Under the pieces are notes generated by a model. The model did no database searches. It saw nothing but the letters and a program-made list of their open reading frames with translations, and was not told where the DNA came from. Below are positions 53,717 through 63,405 of a DNA stretch of 64,000 bases, piece by piece. Location: the NCBI GenBank assembly GCA_009773455.1, contig WSXU01000014.1, forward strand, positions 68,078 to 132,077, written 5' to 3'. A program made the translations under genes and the position numbers. The DNA is from Bacteroidota bacterium. GTDB lineage: Bacteria > Bacteroidota > Bacteroidia > Bacteroidales > Lentimicrobiaceae. The first letter of the stretch is position 1; each line of letters opens with the position of its first letter.

Positions 53717-53911
53717 TCTTTTTTGCAGGAGTTTTGTCTTTCTGCCTGGTTTAGCCCCATGTCGATAGCAGCTTGCCCCCCCCGCCTATTGCGGGGCAAG
53801 CTGCTATCGGCGGGGGGCAAGCTGCTACAGGTGGGGGTTGGGTTCGGGTCCGGATCCGGTGACAAAATGAAAACCAGCCCTGGCTTATTTTTGAAATTTT
53901 CCTTATATTTA
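53717..53911 (+). repeat. Direct repeat B, right flank of the RAYT gene (contains module 3)
   Basis: Same ends as repeat A but 42 bp longer in the middle. It includes CCTGGTTTAGCCCC, a 17-bp perfect inverted repeat CGATAGCAGCTTGCCCC (53763-53779) / GGGGCAAGCTGCTATCG (53793-53809), a CCCCCGCC/GGCGGGGG stem like that of module 1, and a T-arm-like GGGTTCGGGTCCGG. Repeats and leader fill the 323-bp gap before the next gene. Confidence 0.85.
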
Positions 53912-53975
53912 CAGTATGGTATAAGCATTGCTATATACATTATTCTATTCAATCACCTTATAAAATATTCATCTT

Positions 53976-55036
53976 ATGAAATCATTACATTATCTCAGTA
54001 TCTCAGTATCGCATTGGTTGTTCTCTCAATGATCATCTCTTCATGTGGAACAGCCTCTCACCAGATGAAGATCCTGAAACCCGGAACCATTACCCTGCCA
54101 TCAGATGTTAAGCAGTTGGGCATTGTCAACCGTTCCCTGCCCGGTAAAGGGGAGGGGTTTAATAATTTCCTCGAAGGACTGGTAACCGGAGAATCTGTTG
54201 CCGCTGACAGAGAAGGTTCGGGCGAATGCCTTAAAGGACTTGCTGCCGGGCTGAATCAGGCACCCCGCTTTACCGCCGTTGTTATCGAAGGGGTCGATCT
54301 CCGGGGTACCGGAACCCGTGAATGGCCGGAATTCCTCGACTGGAAGCAGGTTGAGGACCTGTGTGACCGGTTCAGGGTCGATGCCCTCATCGCTCTTGAA
54401 ACCTTCGATTCTGATATCGAGATCAGGAAAAGCTCTTATGATGTTGAAAAAACTGTAAATAAGAAGAAGGTTACCGTAAAAGAATACGCTGCTGATTTGA
54501 GCATGGATGTCAGGTCAGGCTGGACGATATACCGACCTGCCGGGAAACAGGTAATTGACCGGAATTCCTTTACCGATGAAATGCGCTGGGATGAAAAAGG
54601 GGATAGCCCGGAAGATGTAATCAGGAAACTTCCTTCCAAAAGAAGGGCCATCAATGAATCCGGCTATTTTTCAGGTCGGCAGTATGCCATCCGCATTTCA
54701 CCCACCTGGATGGATGTTACCAGAACATACTACAGAAAGGCAAACGATGATTTTAAAATTGCCGGCAAATACATAAAGCAGGATAAGTGGAATGAGGCCA
54801 TACCCATCTGGAAGAAATACACCCTGGACACTGATCCCAAAGTTGCCGGAAAGGCCTGTTATAACATGGCCCTTGCCAGTGAGGTAGACGGAAACCTGCA
54901 ACTGGCCCTTGAATGGGCCCGGCGGGCCTGGGATCAGCACGGGCTAAAAAATGCCAGAAGTTATATCAGCCTGATTGAAATGAGAATTTACGAACAGGGA
55001 AAGCTGGATGAACAGATGCAGGAAGATCAGAAATAG
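53976..55036 (+). CDS. Lipoprotein with TPR-like C-terminus; start shifted out of frame by an 8-bp duplication
   Basis: The body (frame of 54029-55036) is about 335 residues, beginning MIISSCGTASHQMKILKPG, with lipobox-like IISSC and helical TPR-like repeats near the end (WNEAIPIWKKYTLDTDPKV). It resembles Bacteroidota lipoproteins annotated DUF6340, though I am not sure. The natural ATG at 53976 begins MKSLHYLSI but is in another frame and stops early. Removing one copy of the repeated TATCTCAG (53991-53998/53999-54006) joins it to IALVVLSMIISSC, a perfect lipoprotein signal peptide. So the gene is broken, phase-variable or mis-assembled. The track start at 53663 merely reads through REP repeats. 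Confidence 0.7.
53991..54010 (+). repeat. 2.5 copies of an 8-bp repeat (TATCTCAG) in the lipoprotein signal-peptide region
   Basis: TATCTCAG TATCTCAG TATC. One copy more or less changes the frame between the ATG at 53976 and the coding body; 1.5 or 4.5 copies would be in frame. Confidence 0.9.
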
Positions 55037-55109
55037 TCCTGATTTTTTTATTTTCAAAGACTGATTCCTGAAGGCAGAAAGTTTCCTGCCCTTTCTGAGA
55101 TAAAAACCG

Positions 55110-55117
55110 TACTTTTG
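55110..55117 (+). promoter_or_regulatory. -7 promoter element of the ABC-F gene
   Basis: TACTTTTG, followed by C, matches TAnnTTTG, 51 nt before the ATG. Confidence 0.55.
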
Positions 55118-55167
55118 CAGCCCTTTTCGGAGGGAGAGCTTCTGTTTTGCAATTAACACTATTTTAA

Positions 55168-56778
<1,611 letters not shown>

Positions 56779-57146
56779 TGAGTTACGATTTACGCCCTTC
56801 GATCCCGATAGCTATCAGGACTCAGGGTAAAAATTACGAATAAGAATAATAGTTTACAACGGCCCACTGCATACTGCCATCTGCCAGCTGAAATTATTGA
56901 AAGTATGGTATAGCTGCAAGCAGTCAACCGCATTTCTACCAACAAATATACCGAGCGATTATCAGCGCCGGATAATGATTGCTGATGCAAAACAAAAGGA
57001 TACACTCATGCAATGACTTATCCCTGAAAAGGATGTCACCGGATAGCGATCCCGAATTTACCTGAGTGAAAGATTGAATTTATTTACGATGACTGTAAAG
57101 TCTGACGGATCGACAATACAATCCCCTGGAAGTGGAAATGTGTTGG
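56779..57146. other. Intergenic region after the ABC-F gene with a degenerate palindrome
   Basis: The segment holds TCCCGATAGCTATCAGGA (56803-56820), an imperfect 18-bp palindrome, and a related GGATAGCGATCCCG near 57041. It also has short degenerate CTGCCATCTGCCAGCTG-like repeats. No convincing gene is seen; track ORFs here have no family features. Confidence 0.5.
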
Positions 57147-57344
57147 TTATTTTGCCCTTCTCATTTTATAACGCTCAATGATTTCAGCTTCACGGCTCTT
57201 GTCAGAAATATAGATGGTGGTCTTTCCACCATCAAGTACAACCGGAAACTTTCCTTTGATAGACCCGCAGGTAGCGGAGATATGAGGTGTAATTGCCTGT
57301 ATTGTCTTGTGATTTTGCCCGGAAACGGGTTTTGTTTTTCTCAT
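57147..57344 (-). CDS. Small basic hypothetical protein
   Basis: 65 residues starting MRKTKPVSGQNHKTIQAITP and ending in a Lys/Arg-rich helix, IIERYKMRRAK. It is neither secreted nor a known domain to me. In its favour: an ATG start, a low-GC leader with TACCTTGC about 20 nt upstream (one T short of the -7 consensus), and no competing gene in this 790-bp stretch. Against it: short length and an equally open frame on the other strand. I treat it as a possible gene. Confidence 0.4.
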   Translation of the reverse strand: MRKTKPVSGQNHKTIQAITPHISATCGSIKGKFPVVLDGGKTTIYISDKSREAEIIERYKMRRAK

Positions 57345-57520
57345 TTAGTATAATTATCGTTGCAAGGTAAGCATTAATAATCAATAAAATAGGATTATTT
57401 GCATATTAGTTTGCCAATATATGTTAAACATTGCATAATTTGCCTTTCCTTATGATGCAAAAGAAGCCAGGCAGCAGCGAGAATGGATGGATTTGATCAT
57501 TGATTAATAAGGGATATTCG

Positions 57521-57528
57521 TACTTTTG
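57521..57528 (+). promoter_or_regulatory. -7 promoter element of the LpxL-like gene
   Basis: TACTTTTG matches TAnnTTTG, 39 nt before the ATG at 57568. Confidence 0.55.
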
Positions 57529-57567
57529 ACAGCGGAATAGTGTTATAACTGATAACAGGCTTAAATC

Positions 57568-58449
57568 ATGAACCGGCTTCACAGGTTTTTTTCTTCATTT
57601 CTGCTGGTTACGGCAAAGCTGGCCGGACGTCTGCCCATAGGTATTCTTTATTTCAAGGCCGGATTTCTAAGACTTATAGCTGAAAATGTATTGCATTACC
57701 GTTATCAGGTGATCATACAGAATCTGTCGCGCTCCTTTCCTGAAAAGAATTACAAAGAAATCAGGGCATTGGCTCACGGTTTTTATAAACACTTTTTCGA
57801 AATTTTCGCTGAGGTCATTAAGAGCCAGGGATTGAAACCGGGAAATGCAAAAGCCCGCTTTCACATTGAAAATCCGGAACTGATCAACGACCTGCATTCC
57901 CGTGGAATCAATGTGATTGCCATGGCTGGGCACCGGGGCAACTGGGAATGGGTAATCATGATGCCTTTGACCTTTGGATTCAACATCTATACCCTATACA
58001 AGCCATTGTCAAGCAGGATTATGGAAAACCTGATGGGCCGGATCAGGGCTCGCTTCGGGATGAAGTTGTTATCGATGCAACAGGCCGGAAGGTTTATTCT
58101 GAGCAAGAAGGATTATCCGGCATTGTACATATTTGTTGGCGACCAGTCTCCATCCCACAAGGATCCTGACTACAGTTTCGATTTTCTGAACCAACCCAGC
58201 CTGTTGTTTACAGGAGGCGCCAAACTGGCTAAAGCTACGGACTCAGCCGTCGTTTATCTGTCAATCGATAAAATCCGCAGGGGATACTATTCTGCAAGTT
58301 TCAGAATCATTGCTGAGCCATCTGAAAATAAAACCGACCGGGAAATTCTGAGTACCTATGCCCGTATGCTTGAGGAAGATATCCGGCGACAACCGGCTTT
58401 CTGGCTCTGGTCGCATAAAAGGTGGAAACACAGAGCTAAGAATAGCTAA
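57568..58449 (+). CDS. LpxL/HtrB-type lysophospholipid/lipid A acyltransferase
   Basis: 293 residues, usual for the family. An N-terminal hydrophobic segment anchors it to the inner membrane. The catalytic block is MAGHRGNWEWVIMMPLTFG (HxxxxE, the Glu-form of the HX4D/E motif). Next come LYKPLSSRIMENLMGRIRARFG and the second conserved region ALYIFVGDQSPSHKDPDYSF. It adds a secondary acyl chain to lipid A precursors, or acylates another envelope lipid; the acyl donor is not readable. The gene ends in a TAA that is the first triplet of a 7-bp repeat array. Confidence 0.9.
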   Translation: MNRLHRFFSSFLLVTAKLAGRLPIGILYFKAGFLRLIAENVLHYRYQVIIQNLSRSFPEKNYKEIRALAHGFYKHFFEIFAEVIKSQGLKPGNAKARFHIENPELINDLHSRGINVIAMAGHRGNWEWVIMMPLTFGFNIYTLYKPLSSRIMENLMGRIRARFGMKLLSMQQAGRFILSKKDYPALYIFVGDQSPSHKDPDYSFDFLNQPSLLFTGGAKLAKATDSAVVYLSIDKIRRGYYSASFRIIAEPSENKTDREILSTYARMLEEDIRRQPAFWLWSHKRWKHRAKNS

Positions 58450-58502
58450 CAGTTAACAACTAACAACTAACAACTAACAACTAGCAACTAACAGTTTACA
58501 GT
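58447..58502. repeat. 7-bp tandem array TAACAGT/TAACAAC overlapping the LpxL stop codon
   Basis: Eight units beginning with the stop codon TAA of the preceding gene. Third member of the family seen at 42991 and 44102. Confidence 0.9.
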
Positions 58503-58578
58503 TATTCTTCAAATCAGGGCATTGGGAAAGATTGTTTCAGAAGAGCAGTCTGTAAATTATGCAGGGTGGGTGTTCTTA

Positions 58579-59724
58579 TCAGAATCCACGTCCTCCGGTA
58601 AGGATTCCGTAGAATTCAGGCATCAGTTTGCGGATCAGCGCACCAAGGCTGACTGAAAGGATGATGATGGTCAGTGGAAGAAAAATAAAAGTCAGCATCC
58701 GGTAGCCATAAATGTGCCCGGTGCAAGTGAATACGGCATTGGTCATATAGGCCACAAGGGGCGCATGAAAAGCATAGATCATAAACGAGAAGGCCGACAG
58801 CCATACAAACCATCTTTTCTCCATAAAAAACCTGACCAGAAAGTTTCCTCCGTACCAGGCAGTGACCAATCCGCTGATCACAACCAGTTTGTGCATCAGC
58901 GTAATTACTGGGAAAACAGCCCCTCCCAAAAACAGTTCTCCTTTGAATGCCAGTATAGTCTTCAGAACCGAAAGTCCGAAGAAGCCGGCTCCCCACCAGG
59001 CCGGATTCAGCCATCGGGCGGGTTGATCAATATTGTAACTGTTTTTCTGCATCCACACACCAAGAGAGAAAAACAGCAGTCCTTCCCCTTCGATCAATAC
59101 GAAACCTGCAGTTGACAACCACATCAGGAAAGCAATACCAAAAAATACCCATTTACCAATCCTTCGGCTGACACACCACCGGATGGCCGGATAGGCAATA
59201 TTGTAGATTAGCAGAACCCTGATAAACCACAATTGGTAAGGAACCGGGATAAGAATCCAGCGGCCGGCAAGCTCGTACCATTTGTAGTCATGCAGCAGCA
59301 TCCTGGTTTCGTCAATCTGAACAATGTGCGATCCGGCTACGATATCACGAGTAAACGGATGAAGCTCAAGCAACCACGTGAGCAAAAGTCCGAAACTACT
59401 CCAGATCAGATAGGGGGCAAGCAGGGTACGGAGCCTTTTCCGGGTGCGTTCCCCGTAAGGCCGGTAATCGTGCATGGCAAATAGAAAACCAGAGATGATA
59501 AAAAGCATGGGAATACGAAACCTGAAAATCCCATTGGCCAGAAAATACTCGGTAAACGTGGTGAAACTGAGTGGTTCTCCGGGTGTGGTCCAGGGTTGCA
59601 GATAGTTGATGTTGAGGTTATAGCCATGAACAAAGACAAGTAAAAACATAGCTGTAAATGACCAGAACCTGATTTTCCGGCTGTTGAATTCAGATAGTTT
59701 TGGAGTATTTATAATCTGTTCCAT
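58579..59724 (-). CDS. Acyltransferase 3 family membrane protein
   Basis: I prefer the ATG at 59724 (MEQIINTPKLSEFNSRK) because an AGGA lies 9 nt before it on the minus strand; the track ATG is three codons earlier. About 381 residues with ten or so predicted membrane helices. FRIPMLFIISGFLFAMHDY contains the family R-x-P-x-x-F-x-x-S-G-F block, and the C-terminus SFMIYAFHAPLVAY is also characteristic. Such enzymes O-acylate surface polysaccharides or small molecules at the inner membrane. No glycan operon is adjacent. It is convergent with the LpxL-like gene. Confidence 0.85.
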   Translation of the reverse strand: MEQIINTPKLSEFNSRKIRFWSFTAMFLLVFVHGYNLNINYLQPWTTPGEPLSFTTFTEYFLANGIFRFRIPMLFIISGFLFAMHDYRPYGERTRKRLRTLLAPYLIWSSFGLLLTWLLELHPFTRDIVAGSHIVQIDETRMLLHDYKWYELAGRWILIPVPYQLWFIRVLLIYNIAYPAIRWCVSRRIGKWVFFGIAFLMWLSTAGFVLIEGEGLLFFSLGVWMQKNSYNIDQPARWLNPAWWGAGFFGLSVLKTILAFKGELFLGGAVFPVITLMHKLVVISGLVTAWYGGNFLVRFFMEKRWFVWLSAFSFMIYAFHAPLVAYMTNAVFTCTGHIYGYRMLTFIFLPLTIIILSVSLGALIRKLMPEFYGILTGGRGF

Positions 59725-60011
59725 TGGATACATTCCTATTATCCCCCAAATTAAATAAAATATTGAACATGATGCACATATTCAGGCTTTTTGAAATACC
59801 GGCCGGAGAAGATGGTCACAATTTTATTGAATCATTTGAACCTTTTCTGAAATGCGAGAATATTACTGTTTTATTCTGACAATAGCTGGTTTACTGTTCC
59901 TGCAAATTATTTTTCGACACCTTGCTTCAGGTAATGGAAAACAAGTAAATTCGTTGCCGGATTCATACAGATTCTATATTTAGTTTCAACCAGGAAAACA
60001 AAAGCAATACC

Positions 60012-61790
60012 ATGAAAGGCAAGACTTTTGCAGAAAAAATTCTGGGCGCTGAAGCAGGCGCCATCGTATTCCGTAAACCGGATATTATTCTCACACATGA
60101 CAATACCTCCAGCATTGGCAGCACTTTCAATAAAATGGGTGGTGTCAGTGTTTTTGACCCTGATCAGTTGTTGATTGTGCTTGATCACAACGCTCCGCCA
60201 ACCAATGCCAAGCTGGCCAATGATTATCAGAAAATCCGGGATATTGTCAAACAGCAGGGGATAAAGAAATTTCATGATGTTGGCAAAGGTATCTGCCACC
60301 AGATTGTTTCCAAATATGCCAGGCCGAAGATGATTGTCGTTGGTAGTGACAGTCACACCTGTACTGCTGGTGCATTCAATTCATTTGCTGCAGGCATCGA
60401 CCGTACCGAAACTGCCGGATTATGGAAGCAGGGTGAAACATGGTTCAGGGTTCCTGAAAGCATTAAGATTACCCTGAATGGTAAATTGCCGGAAGGCGTT
60501 TATGCCAAAGACCTTTCGTTGTGGATCATCGGCATGATCGGATCAAGCGGTGCCGATTATATGTCGATTGAATATCACGGAGATGGTGTGAAAACCCTGA
60601 ATGTCGCCGATCGTATGACCATTGCCAACCTTGCCTCAGAAATGGGTGCGAAAAATGCTGTTTTCCCGGCCGATGAAGTTCTGGAACAGTGGTTGGGCCA
60701 CAAGGCTGAAGGTGCCTGGGCAGATTCAGATGCGACCTATGCCCGTGAAATTGTAATCAATCTGAACGAACTATTTCCGGTAGTTGCAGCACCGCATCAT
60801 GTCGACAATGTTAAGGCGTTAGCTGAAGTCAGGGGTGTGAAACTCAATCAGGCACTGATCGGTACCTGCACCAACGGTCGTATCGAAGACCTGCGTGCTG
60901 CTGCTAAAATACTGGATGGTAAAAAACTGCCCGACGGCTTCCAGTTGCTCATCATTCCGGCTTCACAGGAAATATACCTGGAGGCTATGGAAGAAGGCCT
61001 TATTAAACTGTTTATGGAAACCGGTGCCAACGTGCTGGCGCCGAGTTGCGGGCCTTGCCTCGGAACCGGTCAGGGGATACCGGCCGATGGTTACACAGTT
61101 ATCTCTACAGCAAACAGGAACTTCAAAGGCCGCATGGGCAACAAGGAATCGGCCATTTACCTCGCTTCACCTGCCGTTGTTGCTTATTCCGCGTTGAAAG
61201 GTGAAATTTCAGATCCGAGAGGCGATCATTTTACCGATAAATTCCCCTTCGCTGCCGAGCAGAGTAAGACAGTCGACATTGCGCAGGGTGAAGACCGTTA
61301 TGCTGCCGGGTCATGGAATTATGCCGATGTGGATAACCTGAATACCGACCAGATGTTTGCCGGGAAATTCACTTATGAGATCAACAGTTCGGAAGCTGAG
61401 AAAATCATGCCTTTCCTGTTTAAGGGATTTGACGATAGTTTCTCTGACCGGGTAAAAGAAGGCGACATTCTGGTAGCCGGAGCCAACTTTGGTTGCGGAA
61501 GTTCAAGGGAACATCCCTGCGTTGGTCTGGCCTATGCCGGAGTTAAGGCGGTTATCTGTAAATCAGTCAACCGGATTTTTTACCGTTCTTCGGTAAATCA
61601 GGGTCTTCCGATCATTCTCTTGCCCGAAGCGGTAGATGCATACAAACAGGGCGATAAGGTTGAAATTGATTTTGCTGCCGGCATTGTTACCGTTGCCGGT
61701 AAAGAGTTCAGATTTTCTCCGTTGCCTGCAAAACTGATGGGGATTTTCGATGCCAAAGGCCTGGTAAATTACGTTAAAGCCAACGCCTGA
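60012..61790 (+). CDS. Fused aconitase/isopropylmalate dehydratase-family protein (LeuC-LeuD type)
   Basis: 592 residues: a LeuC-like [4Fe-4S] domain (about 1-420) fused to a LeuD-like swivel domain (about 440-592). Cluster and active-site motifs are GSDSHTCTAGAFNSF, IGTCTNGRIEDLRAA and APSCGPCLGTGQG. The swivel loop is GANFGCGSSREHPCVGL. In bacteria leuC and leuD are usually separate, so the fusion marks a distinct subgroup (homoaconitase/aconitase-like). No leuA or leuB is adjacent, so the pathway stays open between leucine synthesis, TCA-type isomerisation and propionate/citramalate routes. It is monocistronic with a weak terminator after it. Confidence 0.85.
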   Translation: MKGKTFAEKILGAEAGAIVFRKPDIILTHDNTSSIGSTFNKMGGVSVFDPDQLLIVLDHNAPPTNAKLANDYQKIRDIVKQQGIKKFHDVGKGICHQIVSKYARPKMIVVGSDSHTCTAGAFNSFAAGIDRTETAGLWKQGETWFRVPESIKITLNGKLPEGVYAKDLSLWIIGMIGSSGADYMSIEYHGDGVKTLNVADRMTIANLASEMGAKNAVFPADEVLEQWLGHKAEGAWADSDATYAREIVINLNELFPVVAAPHHVDNVKALAEVRGVKLNQALIGTCTNGRIEDLRAAAKILDGKKLPDGFQLLIIPASQEIYLEAMEEGLIKLFMETGANVLAPSCGPCLGTGQGIPADGYTVISTANRNFKGRMGNKESAIYLASPAVVAYSALKGEISDPRGDHFTDKFPFAAEQSKTVDIAQGEDRYAAGSWNYADVDNLNTDQMFAGKFTYEINSSEAEKIMPFLFKGFDDSFSDRVKEGDILVAGANFGCGSSREHPCVGLAYAGVKAVICKSVNRIFYRSSVNQGLPIILLPEAVDAYKQGDKVEIDFAAGIVTVAGKEFRFSPLPAKLMGIFDAKGLVNYVKANA

Positions 61791-61808
61791 CAAACGTTAA
61801 AATGTCTT

Positions 61809-61846
61809 AAACCGGCTGCTGAAGGGGAACCAAAGTGGCCGGTTTT
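61809..61846 (+). terminator. Possible terminator after the dehydratase gene
   Basis: AACCGGC / GCCGGTT stem with a loop of about 21 nt, followed by TTTTGTTT, 19 nt after the stop. The long loop lowers confidence. Confidence 0.5.
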
Positions 61847-61869
61847 TGTTTATCTGCAATATCCTTTTG

Positions 61870-63222
61870 ATGAAAAATAAATTTGGCAACCGTTATTCCA
61901 GGTTCCTGTTTCCTGGACTCGCACTAATTCTGGTATCCCTGTTGTATATCGCACTGCTTACTGCATTGCCAAAATATGCAGGTCGCGTTCCTTTTCTGGC
62001 AATCCTTTTTCTGATCGATTGGATTGTATATCGCGATATAAGAAGGTTTTGGCTGAAATTTGGCGGATGGGTCAAAGGTGCTTTTGCTATATTCTGGTGG
62101 TTACCGGTATCCTTGTTGTTTATTTTTCTGATTGGTTCAGTTTTTTTGCCACTTCAACTCTGGAACGACTATCTGAGAATCTACCTGCCTGGCATTGCCC
62201 TGATAACCATTATTTCGAAAATGGCCATGCTTGCCGGACTTTTACCAGCTTATCTGGTAAGACTTGTTTCATATCTTAAAGGCCGGTTCATGAAGAAGCA
62301 GAGTGTTTTTCTGCCGGCGACCGAACGTTTCTTCAGGATCACCGGCATATTCCTGGCCGCCATAGTGCTGATCCTGATGACCATCGGGAGTGTTTACTGG
62401 GTTTACCAATTCAGGGTTCGTAAGGTTGAGCTGTCAATAGAGAACCTGCCTGCCCGCTTTGAAGGGATGAGGATTGTACAATTATCAGACATTCATCTCG
62501 GGAGCTGGGTGTCGGCCAAACCACTACAGCGGGCTGTTGATGAGGTAATGTCGTTGAAACCAGATATCATTGTTTTTACCGGCGACCTGGTAAATTACAG
62601 CACGGATGAAGTCAGGGGTTTCGAATCCACCCTGTCACAACTTAAAGCACCTTATGGGGTTTATGCTATCCTTGGTAACCACGATTACGGAGATTACACT
62701 GCCTGGCCTGATGAAGCAGCCAAAAAACAGAACATGACTGACCTTGAAATGTTTTATAAGGAAATCGGCTGGCAATTGCTCCGTAACCAATCGGAACTGA
62801 TAACTGTTGACAGTGTGAAGCTTTTGGTGGCTGGTGTCGAAAACTGGAGCGCCACTGCAAGATTCAGGAAGTATGGGGATATGGAAACCACACTCCGGGG
62901 TTATCCTGATGCCGATGTGAATATTCTTCTGTCGCATGATCCTACCCATTGGGATGCCGAAGTAGCACAGTCATATCCCCGCTTCGATCTGACCCTGTCG
63001 GGTCATACCCATGGTATGCAGATGGGAATTGAAACATCAGGTTTCCGCTGGAGTCCTTCGCAGTACATGTATAAAGAATGGGCCGGTTTATACCGGCATA
63101 TAACATCCTCCGGTAAGGTAAATTATCTCTATGTTAACCGGGGATTGGGTCACATCGGCTATCCCGGGCGGGTGGGAATTCTTCCTGAAATTGCGCTGAT
63201 TATTCTGAAGAAAAGAAATTGA
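61870..63222 (+). CDS. Membrane-anchored metallophosphoesterase (YkuE-like)
   Basis: I choose the ATG at 61870 (MKNKFGNRYSRFLFPG); the track start is an upstream TTG. About 450 residues. Residues 1-190 hold about five membrane segments. The catalytic calcineurin-like domain has all metal-site motifs: LSDIHLGSW, FTGDLVNY, LGNHDYGDY, LSHDPTHWDAE and SGHTHGMQMG. Relatives such as YkuE are envelope phosphoesterases, some acting on UDP-sugar or phospholipid substrates. The active site likely faces the periplasm, as in other membrane-tethered members (inference). Confidence 0.88.
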   Translation: MKNKFGNRYSRFLFPGLALILVSLLYIALLTALPKYAGRVPFLAILFLIDWIVYRDIRRFWLKFGGWVKGAFAIFWWLPVSLLFIFLIGSVFLPLQLWNDYLRIYLPGIALITIISKMAMLAGLLPAYLVRLVSYLKGRFMKKQSVFLPATERFFRITGIFLAAIVLILMTIGSVYWVYQFRVRKVELSIENLPARFEGMRIVQLSDIHLGSWVSAKPLQRAVDEVMSLKPDIIVFTGDLVNYSTDEVRGFESTLSQLKAPYGVYAILGNHDYGDYTAWPDEAAKKQNMTDLEMFYKEIGWQLLRNQSELITVDSVKLLVAGVENWSATARFRKYGDMETTLRGYPDADVNILLSHDPTHWDAEVAQSYPRFDLTLSGHTHGMQMGIETSGFRWSPSQYMYKEWAGLYRHITSSGKVNYLYVNRGLGHIGYPGRVGILPEIALIILKKRN

Positions 63223-63405
63223 TTCCGCCTCGCGAGGTGGAGTTCATCATCGTGGATTTTTCCGACCTGAACTTCTATTGGCCGATCAGGAGTTTGCGTA
63301 ACGTTTAATCACCTTCGGCAGACTGGTAATAAAAGTCAATTTCCTTGCCCGGTTGCAATTGGCAGTTTGGTGTGCTCTGATATCCGGAATGTTACGGAAA
63401 ATTGC

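Noticed and set aside
53663-53975. N-terminal extension of the 457-codon ORF (MPHERTRAAADG...)
   Set aside because: It translates REP and repeat B sequence. The real coding body begins near the lipobox at 54029-54045.
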